Position numbers and translations under genes: made by a program. The notes beneath the pieces were generated by a model, which was given only the letters and a program-made list of their open reading frames with translations, did not search any database and was not told the DNA's origin. Shown here in pieces: positions 47,601-53,162 of a DNA stretch of 64,000 nt; position 1 is the first letter of the stretch, and each line of letters starts with the position of its first letter. Source of the DNA: Bradyrhizobium macuxiense (GTDB lineage Bacteria; Pseudomonadota; Alphaproteobacteria; Rhizobiales; Xanthobacteraceae); assembly GCF_007993935.1 (NCBI RefSeq), contig NZ_VITY01000001.1, positions 847,035 to 911,034 of the forward strand, written 5' to 3'.

Positions 47601-48349
47601 ATGCCGGCCGTGGATGCGATCAGCGAGCCGATATTGATCTGGCTGGCGCCGCCGAAGATGATGCCGTTCTGGTTGATGACGAGCACCTGTCCCGGCGCAT
47701 TGATGCGTCCGAGAATCTGGCTTGGGCCGGTGTTGCCGACGACGCGGTTGAGCGCGGTCCAGCTGCCGGCTTGCTGGTTGAAATTGACCGTGGTCTGGCT
47801 GCCGACGTTGAAGGTCTGCCAGTTCAGGATGGCCTGCTGCGCGGTCTGATTGACGGTGACGGTGGTCTGGCCGCCAACCGCCGATTGAACCGGCAGATCA
47901 GCGCCCTTCCACAGGTTCGAGCCTGGGACTGCGCCGGGCGCAACCTGAAGCCCACCCGGCGCAAGGCCGTTCGGCACCACGACCTGAGGCAGCGTGGTCG
48001 AGCTCTGCCGCGCAGCCGCGGCGCCACGGGCCGCAGCCTGTGCCGCCTGCAAGGCCTGGATCGCCTGAGAGGCTCGCGTGAGCGCGCCCTGGCTCTGCCT
48101 CGCAGCCTCGGTGGCCTGCTGGGCGGCCGCAGTTGCCGCATCGCTGGCGATGGTCGGCGCCGACATCGTTCCTGCGTTGCTGCCGAACGGCCGTGCCGCC
48201 GCATCGCCGATGCCGGCCAGCGTCAATGCGAGCGCGCTGGTTCCAGCCAGCAATGCGCGCCTGCGTCCCTGCCCGACGAAAATCGAGCGCGAGGACGCCG
48301 TGACGGTCTTGCGGCGCGCATGGCTCTGGGCGGATTGACGATGGGGCAT
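35654..48349 (-). CDS. Giant filamentous-haemagglutinin-like exoprotein (two-partner-secretion type)
   Basis: About 4,231 residues. A twin-basic signal region (GRRRALLAGTSALALTLAG...DAAA) is followed by a coiled-coil/Ala-rich linker (~60-120) and the TPS recognition domain with QTVTVNQTAQ-like and NQNGIIFGGASQINIGSLIAST blocks. More than 3,000 residues of beta-helix-type repeats follow. A C-terminal DUF3739-like region is seen around FLRQVYYDELRDSGREYN and GGAGVRTIEGGNIQLLAPGGRI. The end has no autotransporter barrel, so it needs a TpsB pore, which is not in this window. The start at 48349 has GAGAGGACCAGGA upstream; 48409 is an alternative. Likely roles are surface adhesion, aggregation or cell contact. 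Confidence 0.88.
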   Translation of the reverse strand: MPHRQSAQSHARRKTVTASSRSIFVGQGRRRALLAGTSALALTLAGIGDAAARPFGSNAGTMSAPTIASDAATAAAQQATEAARQSQGALTRASQAIQALQAAQAAARGAAAARQSSTTLPQVVVPNGLAPGGLQVAPGAVPGSNLWKGADLPVQSAVGGQTTVTVNQTAQQAILNWQTFNVGSQTTVNFNQQAGSWTALNRVVGNTGPSQILGRINAPGQVLVINQNGIIFGGASQINIGSLIASTAGITDQQFLTNGIYSPQSGAAYLPSFSGAGGKIVVEAGALITTSAPASVKSGGGFVALLGSAVDNAGSITTPKGQALLAAGDDFILRRGLGTDANQISTTRGSEVVPLIRAGSASGAVGNTGLVFAQQGDITLAGHAITQDGVLFSTTSVDQRGTIHLLNSASDAGGKVTLTAGSLTTVGLELESDKTALNSQRDALIADSATQNAVRATQNFGQFDNLSRVADREDRSRVEIVSGGLVDFQNGSLTLAPGGQVAVSAGMRVFAETGAVIDVSGVRDAMVPMSANAIKVNIQGNELRDSPQNRDSGVLISKNVWIDARDLTLVPAGTGGYASDRYYTAGGLLEVGGYLNNTGHKIGEWAAAGGDITLSAPEVVAQRGSIFNVSGGSVQYQGGYLPQNYLLGRDGRVYNVNDAPSDLAYVTLANGFVVNHAHWNVVEVYLSPFGKSNMRWENGYTVGRDAGRLTLSTPTSVFEGAILADVINGQRQIAARPANVTDGYKLTQNTVPLAGALQLGLYDARGLVNASTTDVKFGSVASISAGLDPAAAIPRDRVNTVWFDAGTINGFGLGGLNVAAKQSISTEAPLNFARGAQVELIAPVVDIKADITARSGSVSVTNILRPDSAALSPIVLTTADGLAQLTVRAGATIDVRGLWTNALSSPNDLSGLAFVNGGSVSFNSTQGVTLASGSSIDVSSGAAVLQNGKTRGGKGGDVTLIADDRSVGGPSVGGRLVLDGQIDGYGANGGGKLVIGSGPAIVIGGKALATDGVLGAGEKAQVNLRLAEELFIPAGAAVPFNYDEIITYLAPGDTAPASIGIDATYSKPLLIGPKGLTVPSGLKFSDFAGTTYWPGMYISPGTPVTTDPSTKVPLGFKVDAGVFPNGIALVGTRVMFSAGDAAPVPLHFTVGTMIPVGTVASRSYAVAPLTEIDTTLFGTGFASYDVNGHLGLMVANHAAVNAVMPVYRFNETASNVASGSDPSSALTLWLPPLYQEDPVGGRMIRRGGADLTLQSNLDQTRGSLTIGTQASVTVDPGHSITLRSPGQINIDGRLTAAGGRIDVLQNGSPGDPYIGARSIWLSGNAVLDVAGQSAVAIDRSGRRYGFADAGGRITLGDDSEAPGAVAPAGSGFVILRPGARLDASGASAVIDVADAGAGSNSVHPITLAGAGGSIAISALSGFYLDGTMTARAGGEGAAGGTLSLALVTPSYSNPPDRPAPNEVRKFRILEVAAQAGASGLAPDLAWGARDPALQFGHGRVGADQVASGGFGNLRLYAETIAFDGDVQLKLPQSLRIYGNLVAKGGNERIDLAAPYVSFGNVSFSPSEGAIEPRPGSVTGGRQPGFGTTRGTQPAKTGTAQLTVNADLVDLAGSFEPLNTAIIQADNSTSVLTSIAGIDQVRVVSRGDIRVTGDTYGSRTLELDAAQIYPVNNAKVLVAASELVRFGRTTTDAPALPFSVFGRLAVYGKTIEQGGIVRAPLGTLILGSPAIARDLTGAQQIDLLPGSITSVSAAGLAMPYGGTVDGIVYNYNGAAVTQAINGISAYGEVVGGISLSGPAVTVASGALLDLSGGGQLLGAGFISGRGGSVDVLLNPLAAANPGNSYSNLKNQVFAIVPSANPEYAPIVPASQGAAPSIGQRITIGGGVPGLAAGTYTLMPASYALLPGAFRVELGAQTQAGGRTVALPNGSYVTTAYGSVANTSIYASQPNLAVITPGSTVRSYSQYNEQDYTSFMLATAARTGQPRPSLPADAAVLQLILAAQPSGKPSFSFAGQALFTPGSGGYGGTVSVDTDQFSRLEILGVNATPTAGFASVRAADLDAIGAARISIGGGQQLYLNLGYVGTTGFANSVVVRGGAVLRAPEVFITAGTGGIRIEDGARIDTTGTGPATVMPSSDGFAYSIGGSGNMIVVSNGWIDLPQYPTGSVAGGITIGAATIATEGTLAFSVWKGALAISDGMRYGARYLSLAVPNVNIGDAAAIAAARTAGVLPDGLVLNQDVFGRLLAGNAVIGAPKLESLILTAQSSINFYGSLNLSTIDPATGRSSLRSLVLNTPAIYGLGSSGDIATLTTGQLVWNGISDGVLRTGKNEPRSLLPGAVITGGAGTGHGTLNIIADEVVFGYSSEARPDTQVTLDRLALGFSTVNVTARGRITANNRNTLSVYESQGAYRTGLGYSYSGGNLNLITPVLTGDSGSINRITAGGALNLTGTGGLAAAGPAAFGAEIGLTGSTVAISSAVVLPSGKLTVSANGDIALSDAARIDMAGRTVSLLDAVRYSWGGDVTFESTHGNITQAAGSVIDVSAVNNRAGSLSVTALDAAAGHVVLAGSLRGSASGHYDAGGTMVPFLAGSIDVRAQTIDDFAGLNQRLTLAGVTGARSFQLKQGDLTIGDELMANSISVSVDGGRLTVNGRIDASGERVGTIRLAARDGLLLGSAAVLDAHGTVLRVDSYGQPIDAPNRAVVELTTTQGRLTLAPGARIDVRSADNVARGTIELSAPRLGGAGGSGDGANDVAIDAAGPVTIAGARSIAVNGFRTYKPADGIINQDLMDTVDISSTAFITAALQNGDLQNRLGGLRAYADAFHLRPGVEISSATPDGDLTISGDIDLSRYRYDSLNPNTAKTGIYGSGEPGRLVIRAGGNLNVFGNVSDGFGAAPLPLAVDGQTTPEVARLLVKGTQPNASDVVIPRAGVVIADGTLFPAASVLNYDLPVQAFTLAANKVLPASAPLQSVLTLPAGTVLRADVLDASGAIMYARGTLLRQDTMLPVGTILGAGSRFASAISVGPMLWPKNVPLPSSLTLDGALTLPIGAIIPSATVVKLPDDASFVKLRDDPTPSGIWAAAPMLPQGSQSWSLRLVAGADVTAADSRALRPRSSHAGSLVLADSSIMAVFTNQPAGWVWSDTGDGTNPFGTPGQAGDPDICAALPDYCVWNAGGLTAQTQFPVPSVVRTGTGDLELLSSSDLKVRTSFGIYTAGTQSSAIPAADGSNPYDLPRGRPLGAPVLGNSGASYEGLVNGQANSVYHAWYPEGGGNLLVAAQGNLTGISSNPMSVQDGNPGNWLWRQGGNITGQQTAWWINFGTVALPQPRDPDNTPLALIGFTGFGTLGGGNVTVQAGGDAGVLAPQSGSNNVTSSTALNITVGSTGRITPDGQLILTGGGDMQVKIGGQLNPLQPTLMTTKVTSETSGVLTNLRGLIDVQAGTIGGINLTYGAKLAADPRWPDPATANKGLGFGGLLIIPGDAVVDLSARGDLVLAGAADAGRVLLQNTTSYTVGGVPHVGGGTTWFSLWRNETAINLASAGGNLVPTTQNNLSVNNTIDGPTDGTYLYPPTLTALAASGSIYYGAYDTQPTNIPPPLTLAPSPVGQLELLAGRSIYANGYGINISGADLSGLTTPFQPAFSGWQRNDVTTTNVNGTGTVFPQFGSLSPRGVELFAFGPNTASNLHAADPNPALIYAATGDIVGFKSGEVYTGTGTTPQPAGTWYVAAKPMQLMAGRDIVSLGTPIGSPDLPYNGMRTSNLIFHTGDNDVSLVSAGRDIIYANQQIAGPGTLMMTAGRNIYQADQGAVTSLGAVVPGDHRPGASVLMMAGADAADYSALLRYLDPANLAKAGVPLADQPGKVVKTYEKDLVDWLSEHYGFKGSDAEARERFASLPPEQQAVFLRQVYYDELRDSGREYNDANGPRAKSYLRGRQAIAALFPDRDPTGAPIAYQGDITMFGGAGVRTIEGGNIQLLAPGGRILLGVEGVVPPSSSGLITQGKGDIEAYSKGSLLLGLSRIMTTFGGNIVAWSAEGDINAGRGSKTTQVYTPPKRVYDNYGQVSLSPSVPTTGAGIATLNPIPEVPPGNVDLIAPLGTIDAGEAGIRVSGNVNLAALQVVNAANIQVQGASSGIPTVQGPPVGALTAASNTAAASQQTAAPPPSNNNQPSVIIVEVLGYGGGSGEGDASPNENRRQPPAGRQSYNPNDPVRVVGYGPLTGADTRALTDEERRKLIPE

Positions 48350-48474
48350 TCCTGGTCCTCTCGGCGATATCGATTTTTCCGATCCACCGCGAAGACGGAT
48401 GCCGTTCATTGAATCTACCGGCCTGCTGCGAATATTTTTTGTGCGACAATCACGTGAAAATTCGCGCCGGGATT

Positions 48475-49452
48475 TCAGCCGACCAGCACGACACCACCCG
48501 GTAGCGATCGGGTCCGAATGCCCATCGCCTTCGAGATGAAATCGACGACGTCCTCGATCCGATCGATGCGAAAATTCGCGACCACCTGGCGACGACCGAG
48601 CACCGTGTCGAGCAGGATCACACGGCCGGGCCGATAGCGATTGACCTCGTCAATCACCTGCGCCAGCGGAGCGCGCCGAAACACCAGCAATCCACGCTGC
48701 CAGGCGACGACCGCGTCAGGATCGATCGACGTGACGTCGCCTGCGCCCTGCGGCCCGTAGACGACATGCTGTCCCGCGCGGATCGCAATCTCCCTGCCCT
48801 GGCAGCTCACCGTCACCATCCCGGCAACGCAACTGACGCCGACCGAGGCGCCGTCCTTGCGGATGTTGAACGATGCCTCGCGTGACGCGATGCGCCCGTT
48901 GCCGGCGATCATGACCAGCTCTCGATCCGCGCCGCCATGGGTGGACACCGCCGCCTCTCCGGTGATCAGCTCGACCCGGACGTCGCCGTCAGCGAGTGCT
49001 TGTTGGTCAAGGCTGGTGCGCGTGTTGAGTTCGATCGCGGCAAGCTTCTCGATCTCGATCTGCCGCCGCTCCCCCGTCCTGGTCCGGTAGTCGGCGGCGA
49101 GCTCTGCGACAGATGGCCACAGTTCAAGCGGCGGACGGAGCACCAGCGCACCTGCCGCCGATGCGGCAAGTGCCGCGCCACCGACCAGAAAGCCGCGCCG
49201 GACAAGCTGCCGGCCCGAACGGAGCGCCGACGGCGAACCGGCCCGGTCGCTCTCTGCCCTGCGGGCCGCATCGCCGAGAACGTTCCAGAACAGCGCGGCC
49301 TTGGCGAATTCTGCGGCATGGGCCGGGCTGCTGGTGCGCCATCGATCAAGCGCTTCCGCGTCGGCAGACGTGGCCTCGCCGCTGTTCAACCGGCGCAGCC
49401 AGTCGAGCGCTTCCGTGCGCAGCGCTGCCGGGTCTCGGTCAGGCGTCGTCAT
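48475..49452 (-). CDS. FecR-family transmembrane anti-sigma/signal transducer
   Basis: 325 residues: an N-terminal cytoplasmic DUF4880-like part (ALDWLRRLNSGEATSADAEALDRWRTSSPAHAAEF), one membrane segment (GFLVGGAALAASAAGALVL) and a periplasmic FecR domain (TRTGERRQIEIEKLAAIELNTRTSL). The distal part, VNRYRPGRVILLDTVLGRRQVVANF, is STN-like. It follows its sigma gene by 26 bp and precedes the haemagglutinin gene. By analogy to FecIR it should hold the sigma factor until a periplasmic signal arrives. Confidence 0.9.
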   Translation of the reverse strand: MTTPDRDPAALRTEALDWLRRLNSGEATSADAEALDRWRTSSPAHAAEFAKAALFWNVLGDAARRAESDRAGSPSALRSGRQLVRRGFLVGGAALAASAAGALVLRPPLELWPSVAELAADYRTRTGERRQIEIEKLAAIELNTRTSLDQQALADGDVRVELITGEAAVSTHGGADRELVMIAGNGRIASREASFNIRKDGASVGVSCVAGMVTVSCQGREIAIRAGQHVVYGPQGAGDVTSIDPDAVVAWQRGLLVFRRAPLAQVIDEVNRYRPGRVILLDTVLGRRQVVANFRIDRIEDVVDFISKAMGIRTRSLPGGVVLVG

Positions 49453-49478
49453 GGTTCAATCCGTCTCAAAACAAACCC

Positions 49479-50033
49479 TCATGTCCTAGACGGTCCTCGG
49501 CCGCCGGTTCCTCCCCCGGCATCGGTATTTTCCCAGATCTTGCTGAGTTGCTCGAGCGCGATGGCCAACTCGCGATCGACCACCCGCACCGTGACGCCCA
49601 GACGGGCGGCAATCATCTTGTATGGCAGGCCCTCCAGACGTGCGGCGACGAAAATCGCGCGGCGGCGCTCCGGCATCGCATTGATGGCGCCGGCAAGGGC
49701 GGCCAGCTCGAGGCGCGCCTCGGCAATGCGCGCCGGGTCGAGATCATCCTGCGCGCGCAGGTGAATGGCCTCGACATCGGCGGCAGCCAGCCGCGATCGC
49801 TCCGATCGCCGGCGGTCGGCCGCGATATTGAGCGCGACGCGGTAGAGATAGGATCTTGGATTCTTGACCGCGGCTGCGGACGTGCCGGCATCGGCACGCT
49901 GAAGCCGCAGCCACGCCTCATGGAGCACCTCGGTCGCGAAATCGAACGAGCCGAAGCGCCGACCAAGCCGTTCCTTCAAGCCGTGATAATCGTCGACCAG
50001 AAGCCGGCGCAGCGCCAGGAACAGCTCGCTCAT
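49479..50033 (-). CDS. ECF sigma factor (FecI-like)
   Basis: 184 residues: region 2 with FDFATEVLHEAWLRLQ and NPRSYLYRVALNIAADRRR, region 4 with MPERRRAIFVAARLEGLPYKMIAARLGVTVRVVDREL. It overlaps the STN gene by 4 bp and is directly followed by fecR, a classic cell-surface-signalling pair. Its most likely target is the haemagglutinin gene downstream. Confidence 0.92.
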   Translation of the reverse strand: MSELFLALRRLLVDDYHGLKERLGRRFGSFDFATEVLHEAWLRLQRADAGTSAAAVKNPRSYLYRVALNIAADRRRSERSRLAAADVEAIHLRAQDDLDPARIAEARLELAALAGAINAMPERRRAIFVAARLEGLPYKMIAARLGVTVRVVDRELAIALEQLSKIWENTDAGGGTGGRGPSRT

Positions 50034-50764
50034 CTGCGGGCCTCGCGTCCGCGGCCGGACGGATGTGGCTCCGGACAGTATCCCGTCGTGGTGCCCTCGG
50101 GCGTCACCAGCAAGGTGATCGGCTGCGGCAGATCGCCGGGCGGAGGTACTCCGACCGAAAGCTCGCGAAAGCCCGCCAGCAGCGCGGCATCACGGCGGCC
50201 ATCGCCTGATGACGTCAAGAGTTGGGCGCGATCCGTCGTGCCTGATGGTCCGATCCACACCTGCGCCAGCACACGATAGGATCCGGGTGCCGTATCCCGG
50301 TCATGGCAAAGCATTCTGCGGAGTGCGCCCTGTAGCGCGGCCGAATATTCATTGAAGCGGCGCACCGACGGCGACATCTCGCTCGCCCCGGACCGCGCTC
50401 CGTCCGGCACGAGCGTAAAACCCTGCTCCCCGATCATGCGCGCCGCAAGTCCGGTACCTGCGAGCAATTGCCTGAGCGCCGCCTCGGACGTGAAGCTTCC
50501 TTTCAGCCGGTTCGCACGACGTCCGTCCGTGAGACCGGGATCGAACAGCAGTTGAACCCGGGTGATCATGCCATATGTGCTGAGCGCAGCCTCGAGCGGC
50601 TGGGCTGGAATATCGAACGCGATGACCTGTTCCGCCGCCGATGCCGGCGGCTGAACGGCGCCGGCGACCGCCGCCAGCTCGATCACGATCGGCAAGACCC
50701 AGGGACGCAGCACCCAGGAACGCAGCGCCCGCCCCGCGTGCGGGAAACGCAAAACCATCGCCAT
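50030..50764 (-). CDS. STN-domain protein with TonB C-terminal-like region
   Basis: About 244 residues. An exported N-terminus (WVLPIVIELAAVAGAVQPPASAAEQ) is followed by a secretin/TonB short N-terminal domain (VIAFDIPAQPLEAALSTYGMITRVQLLFDP, LKGSFTSEAALRQLLAGTGL), and a C-terminal block (YRVLAQVWIGPSGTTDRAQLL) resembling the TonB C-terminal fold. In FecIR-type systems the STN domain touches FecR. Here it is not attached to an outer-membrane receptor, so it could act as a soluble periplasmic signal carrier. ATG at 50764; an upstream TTG is at 50779. First gene of the cassette. Confidence 0.78.
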   Translation of the reverse strand: MAMVLRFPHAGRALRSWVLRPWVLPIVIELAAVAGAVQPPASAAEQVIAFDIPAQPLEAALSTYGMITRVQLLFDPGLTDGRRANRLKGSFTSEAALRQLLAGTGLAARMIGEQGFTLVPDGARSGASEMSPSVRRFNEYSAALQGALRRMLCHDRDTAPGSYRVLAQVWIGPSGTTDRAQLLTSSGDGRRDAALLAGFRELSVGVPPPGDLPQPITLLVTPEGTTTGYCPEPHPSGRGREARR

Positions 50765-50897
50765 CTTCGCGGGATCCAAGATCGGGATTCGGCCCGCTAG
50801 GTAACGTTCGCATATGACAGTGAGACGACAGCGCAGGATCCAATCCCGTAGGGCGGGCTATGCGGCCCTATGCCACCCCTGTCGCGTCACGCCCTCT

Positions 50898-51962
50898 TCA
50901 ATCCGGCATCCATCTGATGGAAGCCGGATCGGCGGGCCGCGTGGTGGTGTAGGTCACGAGGTCGTATCCTCGCTCGACGACGAGATCGGCAACTTCGACG
51001 AAGCCTTCGCCACTCTCTTCCTTCGAGCTATGAAGCGTGACATCGCTCAGGGGAACATCCTGGTTCGTCAGTGACAGCCTGACCATCCCCTGATGATCGC
51101 GGATTGGCCTGCAAACCGGAATCAGCCTCGCCTCGAAATTGGTCGGGTGATATGGCTTGAGGCGCAAGTTCTTGTAGAAGGTTCTGTCTCCCTCGATCGA
51201 CAGCACGCTCTTGCAGGCTGCTGAATTCACCATGAGCCCGCGGACCGATGAATCCGACCCGATGTGGATCGGATACGTCTCTCCACGTTCCAGCCTGACA
51301 CCCGAAAACGTTATCAGCCTCGACGAGTATTCAAGCGGAGTGCTCGGTATCTGATCCCTGAGCGGGACGCGTTCGTAAGCCGTGAATGCAAACGTGCGTT
51401 TGCACTTTGCGGTCGCCGCGTTTCGTATCTTAGTCAAGAAATTGCCAAGGTGCGTAGCTATCACCCCTGACAGGAACTCGGCCGGATGACTGCCGTCTGC
51501 ATATAGTTCCTTCGCGTCCACGTTGTTGGACTTGACGACGGCGGCAATGACGTCCCTGACGTCAAGGTAGTACCAGTCCTGCTTCTGGCAGACTGAAATG
51601 CAGGCGGAGATGATCGTCCTGGACGCGTTGATGTCGCTTACCGGTATGCAAACGAAAACCGGCTCGCAATTGGCGCGTTTGGCAGAATGCCCAATCCACT
51701 CAACCCACTTCACAACATCGTAGTAATCGATCGCATTGGCCGAAAGGAGCGAAAAATCGATGACGCACGTGTCGACAATGCAGAACTCCGAGCCTTTGAA
51801 GAAGTCGCCCTGGGCAAAGTAAGGGCCGAGCAAGGATGGAGATGCACCGATCCTTCCCGCTGATTTCATTTCAATTGTGTCATCAGCGTCCAGAAACTTC
51901 TGGAAAAAGCCCGCCTTCAAGATGCTGTTTGACTGTCCCAGGATCGAAATGCTCAGCGACAT
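50898..51962 (-). CDS. SGNH-hydrolase-like protein with C-terminal beta domain
   Basis: About 354 residues. The N-terminal part begins ISILGQSNS, where the usual GDS block I is changed to GQSN. It later has the catalytic block V DGSHPAE (Asp-x-x-His). The second half (from about residue 200) is beta-rich and unfamiliar. There is no signal peptide. The gene is noticeably less GC-rich than its neighbours, suggesting transfer. Its start is 31 bp from a divergent SGNH/GDSL gene. Function unknown; an ester-hydrolase or sugar-acetylation role is possible. Confidence 0.62.
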   Translation of the reverse strand: MSLSISILGQSNSILKAGFFQKFLDADDTIEMKSAGRIGASPSLLGPYFAQGDFFKGSEFCIVDTCVIDFSLLSANAIDYYDVVKWVEWIGHSAKRANCEPVFVCIPVSDINASRTIISACISVCQKQDWYYLDVRDVIAAVVKSNNVDAKELYADGSHPAEFLSGVIATHLGNFLTKIRNAATAKCKRTFAFTAYERVPLRDQIPSTPLEYSSRLITFSGVRLERGETYPIHIGSDSSVRGLMVNSAACKSVLSIEGDRTFYKNLRLKPYHPTNFEARLIPVCRPIRDHQGMVRLSLTNQDVPLSDVTLHSSKEESGEGFVEVADLVVERGYDLVTYTTTRPADPASIRWMPD

Positions 51963-51993
51963 CGGATTGACTGCCTTCAGATGGAACCGCGCA

Positions 51994-52764
51994 ATGACAT
52001 CGACAACGCCTGACGGAACGCTCCGCCACACCGCGTCAACGACATCAATCGTCTATGCCGCGGCGACGTTAGCAATGGTCGCGACACTCTGTCTACCGTC
52101 GGTGGGACGAGCGCAGAGTGCGCGAGCTGCATGCGACAAGACCGATGCGCAATTCGCCGTGACACCGGCAATGCCGGACAATGCCGATGCTCTACGCAAA
52201 TATGAGCGAAATGTGTCAGGCTTAACCGGCGATGTTTCGACGGTCATGCTCGGCGACTCGCTGGTCGAGGCGTGGCCGAAGGAGTTGTCAGCCTCGCTCG
52301 GCGCCGGACCGGTGGCCAACCTCGGCGTCGGACGCGACAGGATTCAGAACACGCTCTGGTTCATCGAACACGAGCGCGAGCGATTGCGTAAGATCAAGCC
52401 GAGGTCCGTCATCGTGCTGGTCGGGACCAACAACATCTACCTCGACAAGCCGTGCGGCGTGATGGAATCCTATCAAAAGCTGTTTGAGGAGATCAGGGCG
52501 CTTTGGCCGAACGGCAAGATCTACTCGATCCAGATTCTTCCGCGAGGCGAGCAAATGAAGGGCGCGGCCGAGAACATTGGATCGGTCAATTCCGAACTCA
52601 GCCGAAGAAGCCGGGAGCTCGGAATCAGGACAATCGACGCCTCCAACATCGCATGCGGACGGACCACGCCGTGCGCCAATTACAAGAGCGATCTCCTGCA
52701 CCTGACGCCATCGGGATATGAAGCCCTGACCAGGATCGCCCGGGACGGCATCGGTTCATCATAG
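51994..52764 (+). CDS. Secreted SGNH/GDSL hydrolase
   Basis: 256 residues. The signal peptide is SIVYAAATLAMVATLCLPSVGRAQS. All family blocks are present: GDSLVE (Ser), a block II Gly in LGVGRDRI, GTNN (block III Asn) and SDLLHLTPSGY (Asp-x-x-His). These are periplasmic or extracellular esterases and deacetylases. In this cell-surface setting it may remove acyl groups from polysaccharide. The start at 51994 gives the cleanest signal peptide; upstream in-frame starts overlap the divergent gene. Confidence 0.85.
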   Translation: MTSTTPDGTLRHTASTTSIVYAAATLAMVATLCLPSVGRAQSARAACDKTDAQFAVTPAMPDNADALRKYERNVSGLTGDVSTVMLGDSLVEAWPKELSASLGAGPVANLGVGRDRIQNTLWFIEHERERLRKIKPRSVIVLVGTNNIYLDKPCGVMESYQKLFEEIRALWPNGKIYSIQILPRGEQMKGAAENIGSVNSELSRRSRELGIRTIDASNIACGRTTPCANYKSDLLHLTPSGYEALTRIARDGIGSS

Positions 52765-52838
52765 GCGTTCAGCGCGGCTGTACGGTAACGAGCGCCAGCA
52801 ACAGGACCGCGCGCGATCCTCGCGCCCGATCCGATCTC

Positions 52839-53048
52839 CTAGGTCAGCATCGAGATGATCGACTGCAGCTGATCGGATGCCGACGTCACGAGCCCGTCGA
52901 ACGACGTCTGGCCGTGGGCGGCCGCCCGCAAGATGCATTCGGCAACGGCCGCCTTGAGACCGAACACGGATTGATCGGCCGGGACGCTTGCCATCACCGT
53001 CTCCAGCGCATCGCGCATCGTCTGGATCAGTTCGGCGCTGAACTTCAT
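52839..53048 (-). CDS. Small hypothetical protein
   Basis: 69 residues, predicted helical (KFSAELIQTMRDALETVMASVPADQS, VAECILRAAAHG). A very strong ribosome-binding site (GGAGGATAGCC before the ATG) and amino-acid use typical of the genome support it as real. No domain recognised. It sits alone between the GDSL hydrolase and dinB. Confidence 0.7.
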   Translation of the reverse strand: MKFSAELIQTMRDALETVMASVPADQSVFGLKAAVAECILRAAAHGQTSFDGLVTSASDQLQSIISMLT

Positions 53049-53162
53049 GGCTATCCTCCGCATGCGCAGGATAGACCGAGCGCGCCAGGCCACCACTCAC
53101 AAGCCCGCGATTCCAAATTGCCTTTTCTTAATGCGATGACAGACCGGTGAACCGGCGCGGAG

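Noticed and set aside
36905..48412. Several 300-830-codon plus-strand frames opposite the haemagglutinin gene
   Set aside because: They are low-information Arg/His/Ala-rich shadows of a repetitive high-GC gene and lack motifs.
34993..52764. TpsB/ShlB-type transporter gene next to the haemagglutinin gene
   Set aside because: Each gene in this stretch was assigned to other families; none has a POTRA plus barrel layout.
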